Shown one piece after another: positions 16,583-26,111 of a stretch of DNA of 64,000 nt. How positions within the stretch are numbered: position 1 is the first letter of the stretch; each line of letters begins with the position of its first letter. Made by a program: the position numbers and the translations under genes. A model generated the notes under the pieces. It made no database searches. It was not told where the DNA came from and was given only the letters and a program-made list of their open reading frames with translations. Source of the DNA: Chitinophaga eiseniae (GTDB taxonomy: Bacteria; Bacteroidota; Bacteroidia; Chitinophagales; Chitinophagaceae); the NCBI RefSeq assembly GCF_012641265.1, contig NZ_JABAHZ010000002.1, positions 248,001 through 312,000 on the forward strand. The letters are read 5' to 3'.

Positions 16583-17335
16583 ATGATAAAGGCTATTATT
16601 ATAGATGATGAGAGGAACAGCCGGGACATTATTGCATTGATGCTGGAGAAATATTGCCCTGGGATTACCATTGCCGACACAGCGTCTGACTGTGCTGATG
16701 GTATTAAAAAAATCAAAAAGCATTGCCCCGACCTGGTATTCCTTGACCTGGAAATGCCCGATGGAACGGGATTTGACGTACTTTCAGGTACCTTGCCGGA
16801 CATCCCGTTCGAAGCTGTGTTTGTAACTGCGTTTGAAAAGAAGTTCCTCCACGTAATCCGTTTCAGCGATGTAGAGCTGATCCTGAAGCCTATTGATAAA
16901 GAAAGCTTGCTGCAGGCCGTGGCGCTGACGAGCGCCCGCATTAATGCCGGTGATCCGAAAGACCGGTACCGCGTATTGCTGGAGAATTTTAACAACAGCA
17001 AGCCCGTGGCCTGGAAGTTATTGATACCCGCCACTAACGGAGAGGCCTATACTATACAGTTTCCGGCTATCGAATACCTGGAAGCACAGGGCGACAACTG
17101 CCTGTTTTACCTGAACAACGGAACAAATATCACGGCCACCCAGTCTTTCCGTTACTATGCCGACCTGTTTACCACCCTACGCTTTTACCAGGTTAATAAT
17201 AGCCAGATGATACAGCTGGCCAATGTGAGTCATTTAGATGCCTCGTCCAGTAAAGTAGTGCTGAAAAGCGGTGTGGTACTGGAAATTACAGAGCGGAGGC
17301 AGCGCGACCTGGTACATAAACTATCACATTCCTAA
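16583..17335 (+). CDS. LytTR-type response regulator
   Basis: The 250-residue protein has an N-terminal receiver domain (residues 2-118) with acidic pocket DDE (9-11), phospho-acceptor Asp55 in FLDLEMP and Lys in LKPI, and a C-terminal LytTR DNA-binding domain (about 145-245). In the LytTR part the IEYLEAQGDNCLFYL segment is well conserved. It is paired with the upstream LytS-like kinase and probably co-transcribed with it. The target genes are not evident. A 267-bp gap follows. Confidence 0.94.
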   Translation: MIKAIIIDDERNSRDIIALMLEKYCPGITIADTASDCADGIKKIKKHCPDLVFLDLEMPDGTGFDVLSGTLPDIPFEAVFVTAFEKKFLHVIRFSDVELILKPIDKESLLQAVALTSARINAGDPKDRYRVLLENFNNSKPVAWKLLIPATNGEAYTIQFPAIEYLEAQGDNCLFYLNNGTNITATQSFRYYADLFTTLRFYQVNNSQMIQLANVSHLDASSSKVVLKSGVVLEITERRQRDLVHKLSHS

Positions 17336-17513
17336 ACGGCGGGTTACGTATATCCATTCCCGGTAATTTTAAATTTTCAATTTTTCAGGAGCTCCCTTTT
17401 TGATTTGTTTAAAGTATTGCCAACGTTTTTGTTAACGAAACCTGTTTATCCGGCATTTCTGTGCATTTTGATATCATGCGCGAAGAGTACGTAACAATTT
17501 CTTAACAAAAAAA

Positions 17514-17544
17514 TTTGGTGAAATAACTTTTGGTTGTACATTTG
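17514..17544 (+). promoter_or_regulatory. Promoter of the TetR-family gene
   Basis: TTTG at 17514-17517, exactly 19 nt, then TACATTTG at 17537-17544: a perfect match to the Bacteroidota consensus. The expected start is near 17551, about 50 nt before the ATG at 17603. Confidence 0.85.
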
Positions 17545-17602
17545 ACCCGCAAAACAAAATAGTCAAACAGTCAATTTTGCATTTGCGCCCAACCTACACC
17601 TT

Positions 17603-18238
17603 ATGGCAGAACAGGACCAGAAACGTATTATGATTCTGGAAGCGGCATTGAAGCGCTTCAAGCGGTTTGGCTTGTCTAAAACTACCATGGAGGAGATAGC
17701 GAGGGATCTGGAAATATCGAAAGGCTCTTTGTATTATTATTTTTCTGACAAGGAATCCATATATGTAGCAGTTGTGGAGCGGATGATAGCTGATTGTTTC
17801 CTGGACATGTCGGCCTATGTAGAAACCGCCCCTACTATCACTGCTATCATAGACCGTTACCTGGCATTGAAAGAAAAAATGTTGCTGGAATATCATTTTC
17901 TATTTGGTGTAAATGAATGGATTAAAGACGTTCCCTCCAGTTTGATGCGTCAAACGATAGAGTTATTGCAACAGGTAGAAATTTCTTTTCTTTCCGCCAC
18001 CATTGCGAAAGGCGTGGAAAATGGTGAATTGCATGAGGGAACAGATCCTGAACTAACGGCGCAGTTACTGGTAAACGTATTATTTGGCTTATGGGTAATA
18101 TGGTGCAAGTGGCAGGCGGCTGGCTTTGATCCTCATGATAAGGATGGCTTGAAGTGCTTTATGAACCGTGAACGACAGGTATTGAATATATTTTTTAATG
18201 GATTAAGATATCGACCAAACATCAACAAGGATTGCTAG
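17603..18238 (+). CDS. TetR/AcrR family transcriptional regulator
   Basis: The 211-residue protein has a TetR_N helix-turn-helix at residues 5-55 (RFGLSKTTMEEIARDL, then ISKGSLYYYFSDKESIY) and a helical C-terminal ligand/dimer domain. The ligand is unknown. A strong primary-sigma promoter lies upstream. The next gene in the same direction, 62 bp later, encodes a small outer-membrane beta-barrel protein, which is a likely partner or target. Confidence 0.94.
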   Translation: MAEQDQKRIMILEAALKRFKRFGLSKTTMEEIARDLEISKGSLYYYFSDKESIYVAVVERMIADCFLDMSAYVETAPTITAIIDRYLALKEKMLLEYHFLFGVNEWIKDVPSSLMRQTIELLQQVEISFLSATIAKGVENGELHEGTDPELTAQLLVNVLFGLWVIWCKWQAAGFDPHDKDGLKCFMNRERQVLNIFFNGLRYRPNINKDC

Positions 18239-18300
18239 CAAGTATGTAGAAGAATCAAGACACAGGAATAGTTTTAATGAATATTTAAATTTAACGACAG

Positions 18301-18903
18301 ATGAAAAAGTTGATTGTAATGGCCGCAGTAGCACTGTTCGGCACACAAGTAGCAAAGGCTCAGTTATCGAAAGGCGATTTTATTTTAGGAGGTAATCTGA
18401 ATGTTTCCACTACCACTGACAAACAAAAAGGTACTGATAACAAAACCACCAACACCACCTTCGGTATCAGCCCTAAAGTAGGTATGGCACTGAACTCTAA
18501 CTGGGTAGTAGGTGTATTTGCCAACACTGAATTTGGTACCAAAAAAGTGAACGGCTTAAAAACTACCACTACCAGCGTAACTCCAGGCTTGTTCGTTCGT
18601 AACTACCACATGATTGGTCAAAGCAAATTTGCATTCTTCGCTGAAGGTAATGCAGGTTACCACTTTGGTACAGACAAAACTGACGGTAATAAAACCTATA
18701 CTTACAATGGTTTCTCCGTTAAAGTATTGCCTGGTATCACTTACTTCGTAAGCAAACACTTTATGCTGGAAGGCGCTTTCGGTGGTCTGAGCTATGCTTA
18801 TGATCAGAGAAAGACAGAAGCAACCGGTGCTAAAAATAACACTAGCGCGTTCAGCTTCGATTTCCCTAAAGAATTTCAAGTTGGTGTAAACTGGATATTC
18901 TAA
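18301..18903 (+). CDS. Outer-membrane beta-barrel protein
   Basis: The 200-residue protein has a cleavable signal peptide (MKKLIVMAAVALFGTQVAKAQ) and then alternating polar/hydrophobic strands, ending in an aromatic C-terminus (VGVNWIF), typical of an 8-10-stranded OmpW/OmpA-like barrel. Segments such as FILGGNLNVSTTT and FGISPKVGMALN mark the first strands. The role is unknown. Codon use is even and strongly biased, which fits a highly expressed gene. A strong terminator follows at 18958-18988. Confidence 0.88.
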   Translation: MKKLIVMAAVALFGTQVAKAQLSKGDFILGGNLNVSTTTDKQKGTDNKTTNTTFGISPKVGMALNSNWVVGVFANTEFGTKKVNGLKTTTTSVTPGLFVRNYHMIGQSKFAFFAEGNAGYHFGTDKTDGNKTYTYNGFSVKVLPGITYFVSKHFMLEGAFGGLSYAYDQRKTEATGAKNNTSAFSFDFPKEFQVGVNWIF

Positions 18904-18957
18904 TAAGCATCTGATGATGTTTTATGTAAGATAGTTATAAGGTTAGATAGATTGGAT

Positions 18958-18991
18958 AATCCCGCCATAGTATTACTGTGGCGGGATTTTT
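18958..18991 (+). terminator. Terminator of the beta-barrel gene
   Basis: AATCCCGCCA (18958-18967) pairs with TGGCGGGATT (18979-18988), the stem can extend inward (TAG/CTG), and a T-run ends the hairpin at 18987-18991. Confidence 0.9.
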
Positions 18992-19028
18992 GCATGATAA
19001 GAAGATCACTCATTTAACTATATCTGTC

Positions 19029-19217
19029 ATGAAAAAAATAGTACTCCTTTTATGTGGGCTGTCAGTTGTTTTTTGCTATAGCTGCGTAACGCCCGTATAT
19101 ACAGAAACAGGCAATCCACATGGACTACCGCCGGGACAACAAAAGAAAATTTACGGTACCAAATCGGCGAAACAATTTGCGCCGGGGCAACAGAAAAAAC
19201 AATATAATCAATATTAA
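19029..19217 (+). CDS. Small exported protein with two PGQQKK repeats
   Basis: From the ATG at 19029 this encodes 62 residues: MKKIVLLLCGLSVVFCYSC is a signal peptide of possible lipoprotein type (Cys19), followed by a short, basic, Pro/Gln-rich chain with two copies of PGQQKK (GLPPGQQKKIYG and FAPGQQKKQY). Similar short PGQ(A/Q)KK proteins exist in Bacteroidota, sometimes with doubtful functional names; I do not assign a function. The frame is open to 18978, but that part overlaps the upstream terminator. A strong bidirectional terminator follows. Confidence 0.65.
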   Translation: MKKIVLLLCGLSVVFCYSCVTPVYTETGNPHGLPPGQQKKIYGTKSAKQFAPGQQKKQYNQY

Positions 19218-19224
19218 AGTAAAA

Positions 19225-19257
19225 GGCCCGTTACGATGATCGTAACGGGCCTCTTTT
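19225..19257. terminator. Bidirectional terminator between the small exported protein and rho
   Basis: GGCCCGTTACG (19225-19235) pairs perfectly with CGTAACGGGCC (19241-19251) around a 5-nt loop. TCTTTTT follows on the plus strand, and the minus strand reads TTTTACTTT after the stem, so both convergent transcripts can end here. Confidence 0.92.
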
Positions 19258-19272
19258 TATCATAGTCCTGTT

Positions 19273-21006
19273 CTAACTGTTCATAGAAATCAGGAATTCT
19301 TCGTTGTTTTTAGTACCACGCATATGTTGCAGCATGAAGTGCATAGACTCATCTGTGTTCATATCGCCGAGGTGGTTACGGAGAATGTGGATACGTTTGA
19401 GAGAATCTTTATCCAGCAGCAGGTCATCGCGACGGGTAGACGATGCAGAAACATCGATAGCCGGGAAGATGCGCTTGTTAGCCAGTTTACGATCCAGCAA
19501 CAGTTCCATGTTACCAGTACCTTTAAACTCTTCAAAGATCACCTCATCCATTTTAGAACCGGTATCAATCAGGGCGGTAGCCAGGATGGTTAATGAACCA
19601 CCGTGCTCAATTTTACGGGCCGCACCGAAGAATTGTTTGGGTTTCTGCATGGCGTTGGCTTCCACACCACCGCTCAATACTTTACCGGAAGCAGGAGCCA
19701 CGGTATTGTGAGCCCTTGCCAGACGGGTAATAGAGTCGAGTAAGATCACTACATCGTGTCCGCATTCTACCAGGCGTTTTGCTTTCTGCAATGCGATGGC
19801 GGATACTTTTACGTGTTTTTCTGCAGGCTCATCGAAAGTAGAGGCAATTACTTCTGCTTTTACGCTGCGTTCCATATCTGTTACCTCTTCCGGACGCTCA
19901 TCAATCAGTACCACCATCAGGTATATTTCAGGATGATTGGTAGCGATTGCGTTGGCTACTTCTTTCAGCAACATGGTTTTACCTACTTTGGGCTGGGCAA
20001 CGATCAGTCCACGTTGTCCTTTACCGATAGGCGTAAACATATCCATGATACGGGTAGAGTAGTTATTGGAAGTGGTAGTTAACCTGAGCTTTTCGAAAGG
20101 AAACAGTGGTGTCAGGTAGTCGAATGGTACGCGGTCGCGTACTTCTTCCGGCGACTTATTATTAATAGTTTCTACTTTCAGTAAAGCAAAGTACTTCTCC
20201 CCTTCTTTGGGTGGGCGTACAGAGCCTTTCACGGTATCCCCGGTTTTCAGGCCGAAGAGTTTTATTTGAGAGGGAGATACATAAATATCATCCGGGGAGC
20301 TGAGATAGTTATAGTCAGAAGAACGGAGGAAACCATAGCCATCCGGCATCATTTCCAATACGCCTTCACTTACGATAACGCCGTCGAACTCTATGTTGAA
20401 AACGGGTTCTTTCTTGTTTGGGAAACGGTTTTTCTGTGCCGCAGGCGTTACTGGTATTTCTCCTGGTACTACAAAGTCATCATCGTCCAGTTCATCTTCT
20501 ACCGGCGGTATTACCACTACTTCTTCCTCTTCTTCTTCTTCCGGCTCTTCATCTTCTGTAAAAGAAGGAATAATGATATCATCATCGTCGTCGAAAGTAA
20601 GGGAAGGAATGCTATCCAAGTCTATTTCGAAATCTTTCACTTTAGGCTTGGCTGAAGCGGCAGCAGGGGCTTCGTGTTCGTCGTGTTCTTTAGTTTTTGT
20701 TCCGGTGCTTTTCTTTGCTGCAGCTTTTTTCGCAGCTGGTTTTTCTTCAGCGTGAGCAGGTTCTTCAGCTGGGTGGCTAGCTTCGTCTTTCTTTACAGGT
20801 TTGCGTTTCCGTGCTTTTTTCTCGTCTCCGTTGGCTTGGTTATCTTCTGAGGCTAATACTGCTTGTTTATCAAGAATTTTGTAGATAAGGTCCTGTTTGT
20901 TCAGTTTTTTTGCGTTGGGAACGTCCAGTTTCTCTGCAATATCAAGCAGCTCAGGAACGAGCATGTCGTTCAGTTGTAAGATGTCGTACATCATCTGTGT
21001 TGTCAA
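19273..21006 (-). CDS. rho: Transcription termination factor Rho with long charged insert
   Basis: The 577-residue protein is longer than E. coli Rho (419). Residues 1-47 are the Rho_N helical domain. Residues about 48-200 are an insert: first Lys/Ala/Glu-rich, then highly acidic (runs of Asp and Glu near 139-165). The cold-shock-like RNA-binding domain is about 205-285 ([14 protein letters not shown]). The RecA-like ATPase has Walker A in QPKVGKT (about 338-344), Walker B region [14 protein letters not shown] and the Q/R-loop segment SGGVEANAM. Rho is a hexameric RNA helicase that ends transcription. Long inserts occur in Rho of several Bacteroidota, where they may drive phase separation or RNA binding; that is not shown here. 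Confidence 0.96.
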   Translation of the reverse strand: MTTQMMYDILQLNDMLVPELLDIAEKLDVPNAKKLNKQDLIYKILDKQAVLASEDNQANGDEKKARKRKPVKKDEASHPAEEPAHAEEKPAAKKAAAKKSTGTKTKEHDEHEAPAAASAKPKVKDFEIDLDSIPSLTFDDDDDIIIPSFTEDEEPEEEEEEEVVVIPPVEDELDDDDFVVPGEIPVTPAAQKNRFPNKKEPVFNIEFDGVIVSEGVLEMMPDGYGFLRSSDYNYLSSPDDIYVSPSQIKLFGLKTGDTVKGSVRPPKEGEKYFALLKVETINNKSPEEVRDRVPFDYLTPLFPFEKLRLTTTSNNYSTRIMDMFTPIGKGQRGLIVAQPKVGKTMLLKEVANAIATNHPEIYLMVVLIDERPEEVTDMERSVKAEVIASTFDEPAEKHVKVSAIALQKAKRLVECGHDVVILLDSITRLARAHNTVAPASGKVLSGGVEANAMQKPKQFFGAARKIEHGGSLTILATALIDTGSKMDEVIFEEFKGTGNMELLLDRKLANKRIFPAIDVSASSTRRDDLLLDKDSLKRIHILRNHLGDMNTDESMHFMLQHMRGTKNNEEFLISMNS

Positions 21007-21255
21007 ATTTTAGAAGTGTTGTGAGGCGGGTACCACTGCATACCAACATACACCAATTACAAATAATTGTTTTGAGTCAATAAATTTAATTAGCTTATTA
21101 AATTTGATAGGGAATGATTGAGTTTAGGAACTGCTGATGAAGATGGAAAATGAACTTAATCAGGCAGAATATACCGCAAGATTAAAACAACTTTTACTAT
21201 TATCCAAAAAATTTTAGGCACCAAATGCCCCAAAGCAGCCCCTATTCTGTTCTTG

Positions 21256-21318
21256 TGCGGGGCCAAACCGGCCACCGGACCGGTGTTCGGAGCCACCAGT
21301 CCGGGCTCGGCCCTGTTC
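21256..21318. other. GC-rich block that can fold into a three-way junction
   Basis: In the AT-rich gap between rho and asnS, the block from about 21225 to 21318 is strikingly GC-rich. GGGCC (21260-21264) can pair with GGCCC (21309-21313), enclosing hairpin ACCGG/CCGGT (21267-21271 with 21280-21284) and hairpin GAGCC/GGCTC (21290-21294 with 21304-21308). It lies about 115 nt upstream of the asnS ATG. It may be a structured leader RNA or a mobile-repeat remnant; the rest of the 21007-21431 gap shows no gene. Confidence 0.4.
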
Positions 21319-21401
21319 CACTGCTATTTTTAACATTTTATTGGCACCTGGGGAAAGGAAAAAGGCGGTTGCCGATACTATATACTATGAAGATTTACGC
21401 T

Positions 21402-21409
21402 TATTTTTG
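21402..21409 (+). promoter_or_regulatory. Probable -7 box of asnS
   Basis: TATTTTTG fits the TAnnTTTG consensus and would start transcription about 16 nt before the asnS ATG. No good TTTG box is found 19-21 nt upstream, so this is moderate evidence only. If it is right, the GC-rich block lies upstream of this transcript. Confidence 0.45.
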
Positions 21410-21431
21410 CAATCCTAAAAATTAAATATAT

Positions 21432-22871
21432 ATGAGCCAAAGGGTAAAAGTCAAGCAGATCTTGTCCGATGACAAGGCGCATTACGAAGTTACAGTTAAG
21501 GGTTGGGTGCGTTCATTCCGCAACAATCAGTTTATAGCTTTGAACGATGGCTCTACCAATAATAATTTACAGATCGTTATAAATGCTGAAAATACCGATG
21601 CTGCGCTGATTAAGCGTATTACCACCGGCGCGGCCATCAGCGCTACCGGCGAAATCATACCTTCCCTCGGTAAGGGGCAGAAAGTAGAGCTGAAAGCTAA
21701 TACCCTGGAAATATTGGGCGATTGTGATCCGGAAAAGTATCCGCTGCAGCTGAAAAACAAGCCCAGCCTGGAATATCTCCGTGAAATTGCGCACCTGCGT
21801 TTTCGCACTAACACATTTGGCGCTATTTTCCGCGTACGCCACGCCCTGGCATTTGCAGTACACCGCTTCTTCAATGAAAGGGGATTTGTATACCTGCATA
21901 CGCCTATCATTACTGCATCCGACGCGGAAGGTGCGGGAGAAATGTTCCGGGTAACTACGCTGGACATGAAAAATCCACCACGTACCGACAGCGGAGATAT
22001 TGATTTCAAAGAAGATTTCTTTGGTAAATCTACCAACCTCACTGTTTCCGGGCAGCTCGAAGGCGAATTGGGCGCTATGGCTTTTGGTGATATTTACACC
22101 TTCGGTCCAACTTTCCGTGCTGAAAACTCCAACACCGCCCGTCACCTGGCGGAGTTCTGGATGATAGAACCAGAAATGGCTTTCTATGAGCTGGAAGATA
22201 ACATGGACCTGGCAGAAGCTTTTATCAAGTCGGTAATAGGCTATGTACTGGATAACAACCGCGATGACCTCGACTTCCTGGCTAACCGCCTGGTGGAAGA
22301 AGATAAGCAAAAACCCCAGCAGGAACGCAGTGAAATGGGACTGATAGAAAAATTGGAGTTTGTATTGCACAACGAGTTTGTACGCATCTCCTATACAGAA
22401 GCGATCGATATCCTGAAAAACAGCAAACACAATAAGAATAAGAAGTTCCAGTACCTGATTGAAGGCTGGGGCGCTGACCTGCAGAGTGAGCATGAACGCT
22501 ACCTGGTAGAAAAACACTTTAAGAAACCAGTTATCTTAACTGATTATCCTAAAGAGATCAAGTCTTTCTACATGAAACTCAACGATGACAATAAAACCGT
22601 AAGGGCAATGGATATCCTGTTCCCCGGCATCGGTGAAATGGTGGGTGGTTCACAGCGTGAAGAGAACTACGACAAGCTGGTAAAGCGTATGGAAGAAATG
22701 CATGTTCCGGTAGAAGAATTGAGCTGGTACCTGGATACCCGCCGCTTTGGAACGGCTCCTCACGCTGGCTTTGGCCTGGGCTTTGAGCGCCTGATGCTGT
22801 TTGTAACCGGTATGTCTAACATCCGCGATGTGATTGCATTCCCGAGAACACCAAAGAGTGCAGAGTTTTAA
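21432..22871 (+). CDS. asnS: Asparaginyl-tRNA synthetase
   Basis: The 479-residue class IIb synthetase attaches asparagine to tRNA-Asn. The N-terminal OB fold (about 15-110) binds the anticodon ([19 protein letters not shown]). The catalytic domain has motif 2 ([20 protein letters not shown]) and motif 3 ([20 protein letters not shown]). The sequence AENSNT, with [12 protein letters not shown], is typical of AsnRS rather than AspRS. The length fits the family. A terminator hairpin follows at 22898-22930. Confidence 0.96.
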   Translation: MSQRVKVKQILSDDKAHYEVTVKGWVRSFRNNQFIALNDGSTNNNLQIVINAENTDAALIKRITTGAAISATGEIIPSLGKGQKVELKANTLEILGDCDPEKYPLQLKNKPSLEYLREIAHLRFRTNTFGAIFRVRHALAFAVHRFFNERGFVYLHTPIITASDAEGAGEMFRVTTLDMKNPPRTDSGDIDFKEDFFGKSTNLTVSGQLEGELGAMAFGDIYTFGPTFRAENSNTARHLAEFWMIEPEMAFYELEDNMDLAEAFIKSVIGYVLDNNRDDLDFLANRLVEEDKQKPQQERSEMGLIEKLEFVLHNEFVRISYTEAIDILKNSKHNKNKKFQYLIEGWGADLQSEHERYLVEKHFKKPVILTDYPKEIKSFYMKLNDDNKTVRAMDILFPGIGEMVGGSQREENYDKLVKRMEEMHVPVEELSWYLDTRRFGTAPHAGFGLGFERLMLFVTGMSNIRDVIAFPRTPKSAEF

Positions 22872-22897
22872 ACAAATCATTACATAGATTTTCCTGT

Positions 22898-22930
22898 AAA
22901 GGGCGTTCAAATTGAGCGCCCTTTCTTTTT
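22898..22930 (+). terminator. Terminator of asnS
   Basis: AAAGGGCG (22898-22905) pairs with CGCCCTTT (22917-22924), the loop region can extend the stem (TCA/TGA), and CTTTTT follows. Confidence 0.88.
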
Positions 22931-22968
22931 GGCATTTATGGAAAAAACGGACTGCGGCATCTAATAGC

Positions 22969-22982
22969 TGAAAGCGCTTTCA
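22969..22982. promoter_or_regulatory. Perfect 14-bp palindrome, LacI-type operator-like
   Basis: TGAAAGCGCTTTCA is a perfect palindrome with the central CG that LacI/GalR-family repressors (including CcpA cre sites) recognise. It lies 31 bp upstream of the exbD-like gene. No LacI-family gene is in the window, so the protein that would bind is unknown. Confidence 0.4.
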
Positions 22983-23012
22983 ACCATTTTCGTATATTCT
23001 AAACCGTTAGTT

Positions 23013-23534
23013 ATGGCTGAAATGAATACTGCCGCTCCCAAAGGGGGCCATGGCACCCGCAGCAATAAGAAGTCGACCCGTGTAGATATGACGCCCATGG
23101 TAGACCTGGGCTTCCTGTTAATTACCTTCTTTATGCTCACCACTACCATGGCAAAGCCTAAGACCATGGACCTGGTAATTCCCCGGGAGGATGGAGAGCC
23201 AATGTCGCTGCCGGCAAAGAAGGCGTTGACCGTGATACTGGGGCCCGATAACCGTATTGCCTGGTATGAAGGCATGGGCAACGATCCTGCCCAGCCGCCA
23301 CAGGTGCACTACGCCAGCTATGCCAATCATGCCGGCATCCGGGATGTGATCATTGATAAAAAAGCGGCCGTGATGGACGCGTTTCATAAAAATGATTTGA
23401 TGGTATTGATCAAAGCAGATAATAGGTCGAACTATAAGAACGTGGTCGATATCATGGATGAAATGCTGATCAATAAGGTAGCCCGGTACGCTGTAGTAGA
23501 CATCACCTATGAAGAGGAACAATATTTCAGGTAA
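23013..23534 (+). CDS. ExbD/TolR family biopolymer transport protein
   Basis: The 173-residue protein has a short basic cytoplasmic start, a single membrane helix (about residues 28-48) with the essential Asp in TPMVDLGFLLITFFML, and a periplasmic domain. ExbD/TolR proteins work with ExbB/TolQ as proton-driven motors that energise outer-membrane transport through TonB or keep the envelope stable. Here no exbB or tonB is adjacent, so it is an orphan copy; it must use an ExbB from elsewhere. A LacI-type palindrome lies just upstream. Confidence 0.88.
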   Translation: MAEMNTAAPKGGHGTRSNKKSTRVDMTPMVDLGFLLITFFMLTTTMAKPKTMDLVIPREDGEPMSLPAKKALTVILGPDNRIAWYEGMGNDPAQPPQVHYASYANHAGIRDVIIDKKAAVMDAFHKNDLMVLIKADNRSNYKNVVDIMDEMLINKVARYAVVDITYEEEQYFR

Positions 23535-23635
23535 TGCCGCCGGTCAGGGGGATCTGGCCGGTAACCTGTCAGCTTTTCTGCTGCCCATAGCGCTATTTTC
23601 GCTACCTTTATTGCTCCAAAACAATAATATAAGAT

Positions 23636-24592
23636 ATGGCAACCACCCACTCAATCCCCTCAGTGGACCTTGCAGACTTCACATCCGGAGATGCAGGGCG
23701 AAAAGCAGCATTTGTGCAGCAGTTAGGTAAGGCTTATGAAGAAGTTGGTTTTGTAGCGGTAAAGAATCATGGGATTCCTGACGAACTGATTGCTGACCTC
23801 TATAAGTACGTACAGGAATTTTTCAAGCTGTCTTTTGATACCAAACACCAATACGAGATCCCGGAACTGGCTGGCCAGCGGGGTTATACTTCGTTTGGGA
23901 AAGAGCATGCCAAGGGATACGAAGCCCCGGATCTGAAAGAGTTTTTCCAATTTGGACAAACCGTAGAAGATAACGACCCTATCGGGGCCGAATACCCGGA
24001 TAATGTACAGGTGGCGGAAGTACCTGCATTTACACCTACCTTTTTCGATGCATACCGCGGATTTGAGCAATCCGGCAAATACCTGTTACAGGCCATTGCC
24101 CTGTTCCTGGGGCTGGACGAGCATTATTTCGATAATAAAATCCATAATGGTAATTCCATCCTGAGAGCCATTCACTACCCTCCTATTACCCAGGAGCCTA
24201 AATCGGCGATCAGGGCGGAACAGCATGAAGACATCAACCTGATTACCCTACTGGTGGGTGCTTCTGCCGACGGGCTGCAAATTCTTGACAAGCAGAACAA
24301 CTGGGTACCGGTAACCTCACTGCCAGAACAGATTGTGGTAAATGTGGGAGACATGCTACAACGCTTAACCAACAACCGTTTGAAGTCGACCACGCACAGG
24401 GTGGTAAACCCTCCCCGGGAAATGTGGAATACTTCCCGTTACTCTATTCCCTTCTTCCTCCATCCTAAGTCAGCCATGAAGCTGGACGCACTGGAAAGCT
24501 GTGTTACAGCCAACAACCCGCTGGCTTACGAACCGATCACCGCAGGTGAATACCTGGATGAACGCTTACGTGAAATAGGTCTTAAAAAATAA
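23636..24592 (+). CDS. Isopenicillin N synthase-like 2-oxoglutarate/Fe(II) oxygenase
   Basis: The 318-residue protein has the N-terminal DIOX_N region (IPSVDLADF start, KNHGIPDEL) and the jelly-roll oxygenase core. The iron ligands are His197 and Asp199 (EQHEDINLITLL) and His254 (STTHRVVNPP). The 2-oxoglutarate- or substrate-carboxylate-binding Arg268-x-Ser270 is in TSRYSIPFF. The fold is shared by isopenicillin N synthase, flavonoid and gibberellin oxidases, and many unassigned bacterial enzymes. There is no beta-lactam biosynthesis context here, so the substrate is open. The gene is 101 bp after exbD and ends with a terminator at 24608-24639. Confidence 0.9.
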   Translation: MATTHSIPSVDLADFTSGDAGRKAAFVQQLGKAYEEVGFVAVKNHGIPDELIADLYKYVQEFFKLSFDTKHQYEIPELAGQRGYTSFGKEHAKGYEAPDLKEFFQFGQTVEDNDPIGAEYPDNVQVAEVPAFTPTFFDAYRGFEQSGKYLLQAIALFLGLDEHYFDNKIHNGNSILRAIHYPPITQEPKSAIRAEQHEDINLITLLVGASADGLQILDKQNNWVPVTSLPEQIVVNVGDMLQRLTNNRLKSTTHRVVNPPREMWNTSRYSIPFFLHPKSAMKLDALESCVTANNPLAYEPITAGEYLDERLREIGLKK

Positions 24593-24607
24593 GGTGCTAT
24601 AAAAGTC

Positions 24608-24640
24608 AAAGTCCCGGCAACTCATCGTTCCGGGACTTTA
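24608..24640 (+). terminator. Terminator of the oxygenase gene
   Basis: AAAGTCCCGG (24608-24617) pairs perfectly with CCGGGACTTT (24630-24639). The stem carries its own A and T tracts, so it could work in both directions. Confidence 0.8.
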
Positions 24641-24917
24641 TAAATATCCTGCGTATAAGCAAGTCATTCTTTAATGGTTCCTCAATATGGTTATTCTTTA
24701 GGTCCGAACATCTCAGACATTGGTGGGATATTAACCAGGCTAGTATCAAAACTATCACAACGGACAAAAGGCCATATTCGTTATAATGGGGCCAATATTA
24801 CAAGTATTGTGCCTTTATTATTTTTGAGGGTTACCAATATTGGCAACGTGGTTGTATTTTGTCGGGATATTTGATTACCTTATTGCTTCGTCCAATCGGA
24901 ATTCACTAAAAAACACT
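24641..24917. other. Intergenic region before the chromate-transporter gene
   Basis: No gene is supported here. A possible -7 box, TATTTTTG at 24819-24826, would give a leader of about 85 nt for the next gene. CCAATATTGG at 24834-24843 is a perfect 10-bp palindrome overlapping that leader. Confidence 0.35.
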
Positions 24918-26111
24918 GTGCTTCTACGTCATATTCCTTTCTTAAAAGCTGTGCTATTACATAGCATTACCGCCTATGGAGGCCCGCAGGGCCATCTGGC
25001 GATGATGATGAAAACGTTTGTGCAGCAACGTAAGGATGTTACCGAGCAAGAGTTGATGGAGTATAATGCTTTCTGTCAGTTGTTACCCGGCGCCTCCTCT
25101 TCCCAAACCCTTACCCTGATTGGCTACAAACGGGGAGGGGTGATCCTGGCCGTTATTACGCTGCTGATATGGATTTCTCCGGCCTGCCTGATCATGGGGT
25201 CCCTGAGTTTCTTGTTACAGTATTTTGGTAAGAATGCCCTTAGAACAGATATTTTCAAGTACGTACAGCCGATGGCCGTGGGTTTCCTTGCCTATGGCGG
25301 TATCCGGGCTTTTCGTATCAGCATCAACAGCCTGGCTACCGGCGCCATCATGGTGGTATCGATGTTTACCGCATTTTACCTGAAGTCGCCCTGGACCTTT
25401 CCTGCACTGATCATATTGGGTGGTATTGTATCCAATTTCAGTAATAAACGCATTCCCGGGAATGCAGAAAAGCCCCGGAAGATACAGTGGGGAAATATCT
25501 GGCTGTTTGCTTCCGTATTCATCCTGGCGGGCGTTTTATCAGAAATGGCGCGTACCCACGAATGGATTACCCGTCGTCCGTTCAACCTTTTTGAAAACTT
25601 TTATCGTTTCGGCAGCCTGGTATTTGGCGGAGGCGATATTTTGATAGCGATGATGCTGGAGCAATATGTAACCCGCGCCAAATCGCAATATCTTTCTGCG
25701 GAGGAGTTGCTGACCGGCGCCGGTATCATGCGCGCGCTCCCTGGTCCTACCTTCTCCATATCTGCTTATGTGGGCGGTATGGCCATGCGTAACCTGGGTA
25801 TGGGTTACCAGTTCCTGGGCTGTATACTGGCGCCTATTGCTATTTTCCTGCCGAGCTTGCTATTGGTATTGTTCTTCTTTCCTATCTGGAACAACCTCAA
25901 GAAATATGTGGTGATTTATCGCGCCCTGGAAGGTATCAATGCCGTAGTGGTAGGGATTATGTGGGCAGCCACCTTTATCCTGTTCTTTGCGATACCGATC
26001 AACTGGTACAACCTGCTGATCATGGCCAGTACGCTGGGGTTATTATGCCTTACCAGGCTACCCTCTCCATTTATCGTACTGGCATGCCTGTTACTGGGGT
26101 GGCTGCTATGA
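24918..26111 (+). CDS. Chromate transporter (CHR family), fused two-domain form
   Basis: The protein consists of two homologous CHR halves, each with about six membrane segments. The first has [21 protein letters not shown] and the second [19 protein letters not shown], the paired conserved Gly-Gly signature of the family. Long-chain CHR proteins export chromate by proton or sulfate coupling; other substrates are possible. I place the start at the GTG at 24918 (397 residues), because family N-termini begin just before LLRHIPFLK; an in-frame TTG at 24840 would add 26 residues. The gene ends 6 bp past the stop of the convergent NtrC-type regulator, so the two overlap tail to tail. Confidence 0.85.
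   Translation: MLLRHIPFLKAVLLHSITAYGGPQGHLAMMMKTFVQQRKDVTEQELMEYNAFCQLLPGASSSQTLTLIGYKRGGVILAVITLLIWISPACLIMGSLSFLLQYFGKNALRTDIFKYVQPMAVGFLAYGGIRAFRISINSLATGAIMVVSMFTAFYLKSPWTFPALIILGGIVSNFSNKRIPGNAEKPRKIQWGNIWLFASVFILAGVLSEMARTHEWITRRPFNLFENFYRFGSLVFGGGDILIAMMLEQYVTRAKSQYLSAEELLTGAGIMRALPGPTFSISAYVGGMAMRNLGMGYQFLGCILAPIAIFLPSLLLVLFFFPIWNNLKKYVVIYRALEGINAVVVGIMWAATFILFFAIPINWYNLLIMASTLGLLCLTRLPSPFIVLACLLLGWLL

Noticed and set aside
21225..21425. 66-codon reading frame in front of asnS
   Set aside because: It covers the GC-rich structured block and the asnS promoter, with no family features.
24608..24639. GTCC...GGAC as a third copy of the activator site
   Set aside because: The spacing is far larger than N6 and the sequence is a clear terminator hairpin after the oxygenase gene.
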